Shown one piece after another: positions 1-5,658 of a stretch of DNA of 8,100 bases. The notes beneath the pieces were generated by a model that saw only the letters and a list, made by a program, of their open reading frames with translations, had not been told where the DNA came from and searched no databases. Position 1 is the stretch's first letter; each line of letters opens with the position of its first letter. The stretch is from Flavobacteriales bacterium (GTDB taxonomy: Bacteria > Bacteroidota > Bacteroidia > Flavobacteriales_E > Vicingaceae). Made by a program: the position numbers and the translations under genes. Location: positions 1,773 to 9,872 of the forward strand of contig NVVI01000041.1 of assembly GCA_002402165.1 (NCBI GenBank), in the 5' to 3' direction.

Positions 1-662
1 CCTATATTTGAGCTTATCTCCTTTTTAACATAATCATTTTCAGAACGAAAAAAATTTCTAATGTTATTTGTTGTAGCATATGTTAACTCATGATTTCTAC
101 TATATGCAAGTTTTATACTTAAACCATTAGTCTTCTTTTTATTAATGTAAGGAATAATATATTTAATACCTGCTTTTTCGGTGTACCCTCCTTGAAAAAG
201 AAGCATAATAGTCTCTTTTCTTCCTCTAAAATTTTCTTTTGCTAAAAATAATCCATAATTTACCCTATTAAAATCTTTATTTAACCACCAAGTATTCAAA
301 TTAGTCTCTTCAATATCAAAAATTGGAATTGGCCACCAATACCACCTCTCTTCAACTGTTATGTATATTGATATAGTGTTTTCGTCAAAGTAAACTGGCT
401 CAACAGTAACAAAATTAAAGAGAGAGGTGTTAAAAAGATTACTTTTAGTTCTTTCAAGTATTTCATCAAGTCTATTTTTCTCGATTGTATCATTTATTTT
501 GAAAGGAATTTCACGAAAAATAATGTTTTCTTTAGTTGTTTTGTTCCCAATTATTTTAAACTCTTTTACAATAAGAATCCCGTTTTCTTGAGAGTAAGAA
601 ACGCCAAATAATTCAAAAAATAAAAAAAGAAACAGTAAGTGTTTAACTAATTGGGCAGCCAT
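1..662 (-). CDS. Omp85/BamA-TamA-like outer membrane protein, N-terminal part (3' end outside window)
   Basis: An open frame runs leftward from ATG 662-660 to the window edge without a stop, giving 220 residues of a longer protein. Residues 1-24 look like a signal peptide (hydrophobic LLFLFLFF, then VSYSQ). Residues about 30-106 resemble one POTRA domain: KEFKIIGNKTT, a helix, the motif LFNTSLFNFV near 76-85, and a last strand ending ITVEERW. The following part, with NFRGRKET near 144-151 and GGYTEKAGIKYIIPYI near 158-173, resembles the first strands of an Omp85 barrel. Family members insert or translocate proteins at the outer membrane. BamA itself normally carries five POTRA domains, so a single one points to an accessory Omp85 protein rather than essential BamA; this is inference because the barrel is not visible. 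The start lies 1 nt after the stop of the upstream CBS gene, so the two are probably co-transcribed and translationally coupled. Confidence 0.8.
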   Translation of the reverse strand, partial: MAAQLVKHLLFLFLFFELFGVSYSQENGILIVKEFKIIGNKTTKENIIFREIPFKINDTIEKNRLDEILERTKSNLFNTSLFNFVTVEPVYFDENTISIYITVEERWYWWPIPIFDIEETNLNTWWLNKDFNRVNYGLFLAKENFRGRKETIMLLFQGGYTEKAGIKYIIPYINKKKTNGLSIKLAYSRNHELTYATTNNIRNFFRSENDYVKKEISSNI

Positions 663-663
663 T

Positions 664-1326
664 TTAGGGGTTTAAAAAACGCATAAACTCATCATACCTG
701 TCATGGAGGTCTTTATGGTATTCACTTTCATTATACGATGCTAAAACAGTATAATTAAATCGTTCAAATGTGTGAAGAATTCTACTTATTTCTGTTTTAT
801 TTATTTTTAAGGTAACCTCTAATTTGTTCGAATCTTTATGTGAAGTTATAAAAGAAGCTAATATGTTTGCATCATCCGATTCTACCATTCTAGAAATTTC
901 TGCTAAAGAATAATCTTTTACATTAACCTCTATGGTTAAAATGCTTCCTGCTTCTGCTACAGAAACAACTTGTGCTAAATATTGTATAATTTTTTTAGAA
1001 GTAACTACCCCTAAATATTGTTCGTTTTTATCTATAACTGGAAGTATATTGATATCATACTGAACAATCAACGAAATAATTTCAAATAAGTGCTGATTTT
1101 CTTGAACAGAAGGCTTTTTAAACAATAAATTATAACTCTTAATAGCATCATCTATGTTATTCCTATCTAAAACTTCAGACTCACTAATTAGCCCTACATA
1201 ATTATTAGCATCCACAACTGGTAGCTCAGAAGTTTTAAATTCTTCCATCCAATCTAACGCTTTTGCTCCAGTATCGGAAAGCTTTAATGGAGGTATATCA
1301 TATGATATTAATTCTGATGCAATCAT
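664..1326 (-). CDS. CBS-domain pair protein with ACT-like C-terminal region
   Basis: This 220-aa cytoplasmic protein has no signal peptide. Two CBS motifs are visible: residues about 3-57, with ELPVVD near 34-39 followed by YVGLIS, and about 68-119, with ILPVID near 94-99 followed by YLGVVT. CBS pairs form a Bateman module that usually binds adenine nucleotides and regulates a partner. Residues about 127-197 have an alternating strand/helix pattern (SILTIEVN, then a helix, then LEVTLKIN, then a helix, then YTVLASY) that resembles an ACT-type ligand domain. The ligand and partner are unknown. It is divergent from pdxJ, an arrangement I recall in many Flavobacteriales, where NAD kinase often follows; here an Omp85-like gene follows after 1 nt instead. 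The ATG at 1326 is supported by the CBS motif beginning almost at once. A TAnnTTTG element lies 52 nt upstream. Confidence 0.85.
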   Translation of the reverse strand: MIASELISYDIPPLKLSDTGAKALDWMEEFKTSELPVVDANNYVGLISESEVLDRNNIDDAIKSYNLLFKKPSVQENQHLFEIISLIVQYDINILPVIDKNEQYLGVVTSKKIIQYLAQVVSVAEAGSILTIEVNVKDYSLAEISRMVESDDANILASFITSHKDSNKLEVTLKINKTEISRILHTFERFNYTVLASYNESEYHKDLHDRYDEFMRFLNP

Positions 1327-1343
1327 ATTAATCGAATTGTTTC

Positions 1344-1351
1344 TACTTTTG
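1344..1351 (+). promoter_or_regulatory. Probable -7 promoter element for pdxJ
   Basis: TACTTTTG matches the Bacteroidota -7 consensus TAnnTTTG exactly and ends 42 nt before the pdxJ ATG, a plausible leader length. No convincing TTTG -33 element is seen at the usual distance, and that region would fall in the start of the CBS gene. The sequence match is direct; promoter function is inference. Confidence 0.5.
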
Positions 1352-1378
1352 TATAATATAAAGACGTATTATCTAGCT

Positions 1379-1386
1379 CAAAAGTA
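1379..1386 (-). promoter_or_regulatory. Probable -7 promoter element for the CBS/Omp85-like operon
   Basis: On the minus strand this reads TACTTTTG, identical to the pdxJ element and an exact TAnnTTTG match, 52 nt upstream of the CBS-protein ATG. No clear -33 TTTG is visible; the expected place lies in the first codons of pdxJ. It faces the pdxJ element, so the two predicted transcription starts would give overlapping 5' ends. Confidence 0.45.
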
Positions 1387-1393
1387 TTAAATA

Positions 1394-2107
1394 ATGACGA
1401 AACTTAGCGTAAACATTAATAAAATTGCCACCATTAGAAATGCTAGAGGTAACAATTTGCCTAACTTAATTCAAGTTGCAATAGATTGTGAAAAATTTGG
1501 GGCTCAAGGAATAACTATTCACCCCAGACCAGATGAGAGGCATATCACTTATCAAGATGTTTATGATTTAAAACCAGTAATTACCACTGAGTTTAACATT
1601 GAAGGATTCCCAAGCACTTCATTTATTAATTTAGTATTAGATGTTAAACCACATCAAGTAACCTTAGTTCCCGACCCCCCAGACGTTCTTACCTCTAATG
1701 CAGGCTGGGATACAACTAAGCAAAAAGATTTTTTAAAAGAGGTTATTTCTGAATTTAAATCAGCAGGTATAAGAAGCTCTATTTTTTTAGATACTGAAAT
1801 AGCAAACATTGAAAATGCAGTTGGCACAGGAACAGATCGCATAGAATTATACACGGGTCCTTATGCAGAAAACTACACCTCTGATAAGGGAAAAGCAATT
1901 CATCAATTTATAGAAGCTGCTACTCTTGCAAATAAATTAGGATTAGAAATAAATGCTGGTCACGATTTAAATCTTGTCAATTTAACTTATTTTAAAAATA
2001 ATATTAGTGAGTTATTAGAAGTTTCTATAGGACATGCATTAATATGTGATTCATTATATTTTGGATTAGAAAACACTATCAAAAAGTACCTCAACTGCCT
2101 TAAGTAA
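1394..2107 (+). CDS. pdxJ: Pyridoxine 5'-phosphate synthase PdxJ
   Basis: PdxJ condenses 1-deoxyxylulose 5-phosphate with 3-amino-2-oxopropyl phosphate (phosphohydroxythreonine-derived) to form pyridoxine 5'-phosphate, the last ring-forming step of the DXP-dependent vitamin B6 pathway in the cytoplasm. The 237-aa length is normal for this TIM-barrel family. Visible signatures are [14 protein letters not shown] at residues 6-19, [12 protein letters not shown] at 40-51, FNIEGF at 67-72, YTGPYA at 153-158 and NAGHDL at 187-192. H43, E70 and H190 align with the catalytic His45, Glu72 and His193 of the E. coli enzyme. NINK replaces the NIDH of the proteobacterial enzyme, which I recall as usual in Bacteroidota. 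The ATG at 1394 gives the expected N-terminus. It stands alone on its strand, with its own putative promoter, divergent from the CBS gene. Confidence 0.97.
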   Translation: MTKLSVNINKIATIRNARGNNLPNLIQVAIDCEKFGAQGITIHPRPDERHITYQDVYDLKPVITTEFNIEGFPSTSFINLVLDVKPHQVTLVPDPPDVLTSNAGWDTTKQKDFLKEVISEFKSAGIRSSIFLDTEIANIENAVGTGTDRIELYTGPYAENYTSDKGKAIHQFIEAATLANKLGLEINAGHDLNLVNLTYFKNNISELLEVSIGHALICDSLYFGLENTIKKYLNCLK

Positions 2108-2127
2108 AATAGTGGAACGCAATTTGT

Positions 2128-2135
2128 TATATTTG
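2128..2135 (+). promoter_or_regulatory. Probable -7 promoter element for the small lipoprotein operon
   Basis: TATATTTG fits TAnnTTTG exactly and ends 16 nt before the ATG at 2152, implying a short leader. It lies 20 nt after the pdxJ stop. A clear -33 TTTG at normal spacing is not visible. It suggests that the two lipoprotein genes are transcribed separately from pdxJ. Confidence 0.45.
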
Positions 2136-2151
2136 TTTAAAATTATTTATC

Positions 2152-2277
2152 ATGAAAAAAGTTAAAATAATTAGTGCATTACTTCTTTTTATAGCAGCAA
2201 TTACTTTTACATCTTGTGCGAGTAATAAAAAGTGCAACGGTAATAGAGGAATTAAAACCCCAATGGGAAATATGTAA
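2152..2277 (+). CDS. Small putative lipoprotein, 41 aa
   Basis: This short frame starts at ATG 2152 and stops at TAA 2275-2277. The protein begins MKKVKIIS, has a hydrophobic stretch at residues 9-19 (ALLLFIAAITF) and then TSC, with Cys22 placed as a lipid-attachment cysteine. The mature part would be only 20 residues (C22 to M41), with a second cysteine at C28 and the tail GIKTPMGNM. Evidence that it is real: a well-formed lipoprotein signal, a -7 element just upstream, and a stop only 4 nt before the next lipoprotein gene. No domain is recognised and the function is unknown. It is probably membrane-anchored and exported. Very small lipoproteins of this kind are common in Bacteroidota genomes and often escape automated annotation. 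Confidence 0.75.
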   Translation: MKKVKIISALLLFIAAITFTSCASNKKCNGNRGIKTPMGNM

Positions 2278-2281
2278 TTTT

Positions 2282-2764
2282 ATGAGATATTTATTAATTA
2301 TAGCCACCATTACGCTGTTTTCTTGCAATACTAATAAGGAAATAGTAAAAGAAGCATCTGCTCCAGAGCCTTTAACTTTTACTAAATTAAACTCTGGGAC
2401 TAATGGCGATTTTCCAGAAAAAATTTATAAAGTAATTACCGACCAAAATACTTACAATGAAATTTGGGGTAAAGCATTTGCAAAATTCACAAACCAACAA
2501 AGACCTGCTAATATAGATTTTGAAACCAAAATGGTTGTTCTTGTTGCAAGCGGAATGCAAAGATCAGGAGGTTTTTCAATCAAGGTTAATTCTGTAGAAG
2601 AAACAAAAAGTGCAATTATTGTTAATGTAGAAAATTCTAAACCAGGTGAATCTTGTATGACCACATCGGTTATAACCTTCCCTTACGAAATAATTGAATT
2701 AAAAAAGTCTACTAAAATGGTAACCTTTAAAACAGATGATAAAGTTTACGATTGTGAAAAATGA
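2282..2764 (+). CDS. Lipoprotein with PrcB C-terminal-like domain
   Basis: The protein is 160 aa when started at ATG 2282. A longer in-frame opening from GTG 2216 is unlikely because it overlaps the preceding gene and would bury the signal sequence. The chosen start gives MRYLLIIATITLFSC, a lipoprotein signal with Cys15 as lipidation site. Residues about 75-150 resemble the PrcB C-terminal family: FETKMVVLVASGMQRSGGFS at 80-99, then SIKVNSVEE, a strand IIVNVENSKPG near 112-122, FPYEIIELKK near 133-142 and VTF. The family is named after a subunit of the Treponema denticola dentilisin protease complex; many members are stand-alone lipoproteins of unknown role. Cys125 and Cys158 could form a disulfide. 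The gene begins 4 nt after the small lipoprotein stop, so the two are almost surely one operon. Confidence 0.8.
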   Translation: MRYLLIIATITLFSCNTNKEIVKEASAPEPLTFTKLNSGTNGDFPEKIYKVITDQNTYNEIWGKAFAKFTNQQRPANIDFETKMVVLVASGMQRSGGFSIKVNSVEETKSAIIVNVENSKPGESCMTTSVITFPYEIIELKKSTKMVTFKTDDKVYDCEK

Positions 2765-2771
2765 CATAAAA

Positions 2772-2791
2772 CTTTTTGTTTAACCAAAAAG
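2772..2791 (+). other. Small AT-rich inverted repeat
   Basis: CTTTTTG at 2772-2778 pairs perfectly with CAAAAAG at 2785-2791 across a 6-nt loop, 8 nt after the lipoprotein stop. The stem has only two G-C pairs and the Ts after it are interrupted, so it would be a weak terminator at best. It also overlaps the possible -33 region of the next gene. Confidence 0.3.
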
Positions 2792-2802
2792 CTTTATCTT
2801 TA
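2775..2802 (+). promoter_or_regulatory. Possible promoter of the T9SS-secreted protein gene
   Basis: TTTG at 2775-2778 is followed after 16 nt by TATCTTTA at 2795-2802, which differs from TAnnTTTG only in its last base. It ends 27 nt before the ATG at 2830. Spacing is slightly short for the Bacteroidota consensus, so this is a weak call. Confidence 0.3.
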
Positions 2803-2829
2803 ATGAGTTATTAATCAACTCAATAAACC

Positions 2830-4965
2830 ATGAAATCCTTTTTAATTTTATTGATAATTATTCCTATTTGGATTAATGCACAAACTACTAATCGGAAATC
2901 CAACTCAATTTCAGAAAATGCTTTTGTTAAAAATGAAGGTCAATTTAATGGTCGCAACTGGAGTACTAATAAAATTGAATATAGTATAAAACAAAATGGT
3001 TTTTATGTTTTTTTCTCTAAGCAAGGGTTAACCTATCGTTTTGATAAAATGATTAAAAATCCTGATAGAGATAAATCAAATCCAAATTCTCCAAAAAGAA
3101 CAAACATTAGTGAATTAATTATCGTTAAGTGGATTGACATTAATAACGATGTAGAAATTATTTCCTCAGAAGAAGTAAATCATTATTATTCTTATGTTGT
3201 TAAAGATTCTAAAACAAAAAAAGTGATCAACTTAAATCATATTACTGGTTATCAAAAATTGACCTATAAAAATATATACGATAATATTGATGTTGAATAT
3301 TTTATCCCTCAAAAAGGCGGGATAAAATACAATATAATACTTCATCCAGGAGCAAACCCCTCTCAAATTAAAATGAAATATAATACAGCTCATACTCAAG
3401 TTAAAAATGAAGCTATATCAATTCAGTTAAATAATTTAAAACAATTAGAAATCAATACTTCTCTTGGTAATATAATAGAACACCAACCTTCTTCTTATAA
3501 CGGTAAAACTAATAAAGCGATTAATTCTAATTACGTATTTGAGAACAATACACTCTCTTTTAACCTTGAGAATTATAACCAGTTAGAAGAAGTCATAATT
3601 GACCCATGGATAGTGTCTCCAAATTTTAGTGGTTCTAGTGCTATATGGGAAGTAGAAACAGATAGACAAGGTAATGTATACACAATGGGAGGAGAAACCC
3701 CTATAGAATTAAAAAAATACAATAGTGCTGGAGTGCTACAATGGACTTACGTTACTCCTTTTGATACTATTGGTGGTGATTGGCTAGGGACATTAACAAC
3801 AGATGACCAAGGGAATAGCTACATTTCTCAAGGAACAAGTCCACAACTTGAAAGAATAGATAATTCAGGAAATATGATATGGCATTCTAATGGAAATCTC
3901 GTATCAAATCCATTAACAGAATATTGGTCTATTACGTTTAATCAAGACACTACTCAATTAGTAGTTGGTGGCACATCTGGGACAATCTTTCCATTAGAAG
4001 TCTATTCTACAATTTTTAATATCAATATTAGTGATGGAAGTGACATTTCTAATTTCACTTTTGCTCTCAAGACAAATATTGGTCCACCTCCTAATACTCC
4101 TGAAGAAATTCGTTCAATAGCTGTTTCATTATGTAACCAATACATTTATTTAACACATGATTCTATTGGTTCTATTGACCAAGATTTCGATACTCATCCT
4201 ACTACTGCAAGAACTTTTCAGGTTGGTAACCAACACAACCTAGCTTATAAAGCAGAAAATTTCTTTCCGCAACAACAAAATGGTGCTCCGCTTAAAGCTT
4301 TAATTATAAATGACAACTATATTTATACCCATACAGGTGATAGTATTCATCAATGGGATTTAAATGGAACACTACTAAATAGCGTTAGTTTACCTAATGG
4401 TATTTCTACAACGGAAGTTGCTACAGGTGATTTAATATTAAATAATGCAGGTTTAGATGTAGATAGTTGTAATAATGTTTATGCAGGTTCTTCTGATAGA
4501 GTGGTTAAATTTGATGAAAATCTTAACTTCTTAACTCAAGTAAACGTATCTTTTATTGTACACGACCTTAATGTAAATAGTAATGGAGAAGTTATCGCTG
4601 TCGGAGCTCAATTTAATAATACTCAATCCTCTAGAAATGGAAAAATGGAAGCTATAAACATGAATACTTGTTCTCAGTTTAAGATAAATAATTGTTTAAT
4701 TACCAATACCAATCAGAAAGATAAAGAAACATACTCTTTTAACATTTTACCAAACCCCTTTAATTCTCATTTTAAAATTGACTATACTTACTATGAAAAC
4801 AATCCTACAATAAGTGTTTACAACATTGTAGGTAAATTAATTATTTCTACGATTGTTACTTCATATTCTACAACTCTAGATTTAAGTAATGAACCCAATG
4901 GAATTTACGTTATACAATTATCTGATAAAAATCAACAAATTAGAAGAAAAATAATAAAACAGTAA
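2830..4965 (+). CDS. T9SS-secreted protein with DUF7948-like N-terminal domain and probable beta-propeller
   Basis: This 711-aa exported protein starts with a signal peptide (MKSFLILLIIIPIWINAQ, residues 1-18). Residues about 30-262 resemble the DUF7948 domain found at the N-terminus of large Bacteroidota surface proteins: FVKNEGQF near 32-39, an NGFYVFF segment, YKNIYDNIDVEYF, and a closing VIIDPWIV at 255-262. Residues about 265-625 contain loosely repeated blade-like units such as TDRQGNVYTMGG, TDDQGNSYISQG and the later VDSCNNVYAGSSD, suggesting a beta-propeller related to SBBP-type repeats. Residues about 637-711 are a type A T9SS sorting domain: LPNPF at 640-644, ISVYNIVGKLI, then NGIYVIQL and a basic tail. 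It is therefore likely released or anchored at the cell surface by the gliding/PorSS system. No enzyme motif is visible and the binding target is unknown. Its stop is 9 bp from the convergent tsaB stop. Confidence 0.88.
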   Translation: MKSFLILLIIIPIWINAQTTNRKSNSISENAFVKNEGQFNGRNWSTNKIEYSIKQNGFYVFFSKQGLTYRFDKMIKNPDRDKSNPNSPKRTNISELIIVKWIDINNDVEIISSEEVNHYYSYVVKDSKTKKVINLNHITGYQKLTYKNIYDNIDVEYFIPQKGGIKYNIILHPGANPSQIKMKYNTAHTQVKNEAISIQLNNLKQLEINTSLGNIIEHQPSSYNGKTNKAINSNYVFENNTLSFNLENYNQLEEVIIDPWIVSPNFSGSSAIWEVETDRQGNVYTMGGETPIELKKYNSAGVLQWTYVTPFDTIGGDWLGTLTTDDQGNSYISQGTSPQLERIDNSGNMIWHSNGNLVSNPLTEYWSITFNQDTTQLVVGGTSGTIFPLEVYSTIFNINISDGSDISNFTFALKTNIGPPPNTPEEIRSIAVSLCNQYIYLTHDSIGSIDQDFDTHPTTARTFQVGNQHNLAYKAENFFPQQQNGAPLKALIINDNYIYTHTGDSIHQWDLNGTLLNSVSLPNGISTTEVATGDLILNNAGLDVDSCNNVYAGSSDRVVKFDENLNFLTQVNVSFIVHDLNVNSNGEVIAVGAQFNNTQSSRNGKMEAINMNTCSQFKINNCLITNTNQKDKETYSFNILPNPFNSHFKIDYTYYENNPTISVYNIVGKLIISTIVTSYSTTLDLSNEPNGIYVIQLSDKNQQIRRKIIKQ

Positions 4966-4974
4966 AAATTAATA

Positions 4975-5658
4975 CTATAATAACTTCTTAGGTGTTGTAG
5001 CTATAAAATCCTTTAAGTAGTACGGCTCAAAATAAGCCACATCTTCAAAATTTTGACAATTAAACTTCTCTAATGCAATTTGATTAATGTATTGTGCCGA
5101 TGGCAATCCTTTATCAGAAAATGTAGCATTTGTATTACCATTCAATACTTCTTTGCATTTATCAGATCCATCTCCAAAAAACACAACTTTATTCTCTTTT
5201 AAATAATTTTCAAAAGAATCTTTATCAATAATTTTTGCTGAAACTTCCTCAATCATATTATTATTTAAATCATAAATAGCAGTGTATACCTCCATTCTTC
5301 TTGCATCTATCATAGCACAATACAAACCTAAATCTTCAGCTTTTGACATCCCAAGTGCCATTGCTTGCAATGTATCAACTGCAATTAGCGGTTTATTCAA
5401 TGCATAACACAATCCTTTAGCAACAGAAACACCTATTCTTAAACCAGTATAAGAACCAGGTCCTTTGCTTACTGCAACAGCATCTATATCAGGTAATTTT
5501 AATCTTGCTTCTTTTAATGTGCTTTGAATAAAAACGGTTAATTTTTCTGAATGAGAATATTCTCCACCTTCCTCCCTTAATGCAAGGAGTTTATCACCAT
5601 CAGAAACAGCAACCGAACATATTTTAGTGGATGTTTCTAACCCCAGAATTATACTCAT
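4975..5658 (-). CDS. tsaB: tRNA threonylcarbamoyladenosine biosynthesis protein TsaB
   Basis: TsaB (YeaZ) is the non-catalytic ASKHA-fold partner of TsaD; with TsaE they transfer threonylcarbamoyl from TC-AMP to A37 of ANN-decoding tRNAs (t6A). The 227-aa length is typical. Visible motifs are ILGLETSTKICSVAV at residues 4-18 (phosphate-1-like), HSEKL at 36-40, the family signature VSKGPGSYTGLRIG at 63-76, and DARRMEVYTA in the middle. The ATG at 5658 is right because the conserved first strand begins at residue 3. It lies inside the end of the upstream OmpA-family gene (35-bp overlap in another frame), so translation is probably coupled to that gene. It ends TAG, 9 bp from the convergent secreted-protein gene. 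Confidence 0.96.
   Translation of the reverse strand: MSIILGLETSTKICSVAVSDGDKLLALREEGGEYSHSEKLTVFIQSTLKEARLKLPDIDAVAVSKGPGSYTGLRIGVSVAKGLCYALNKPLIAVDTLQAMALGMSKAEDLGLYCAMIDARRMEVYTAIYDLNNNMIEEVSAKIIDKDSFENYLKENKVVFFGDGSDKCKEVLNGNTNATFSDKGLPSAQYINQIALEKFNCQNFEDVAYFEPYYLKDFIATTPKKLL

Noticed and set aside
1654..1854. 66-aa minus-strand frame
   Set aside because: It lies wholly inside pdxJ, whose catalytic motifs are intact, and its translation has no recognisable signal or domain.
2216..2281. GTG-initiated N-terminal extension of the PrcB-domain lipoprotein
   Set aside because: It overlaps the 41-aa lipoprotein gene and would place the lipobox cysteine at residue 37 behind a hydrophilic stretch; ATG 2282 gives a normal lipoprotein signal.
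2452..2664. 70-aa minus-strand frame
   Set aside because: It is antisense to the PrcB-domain lipoprotein gene with no supporting motif.
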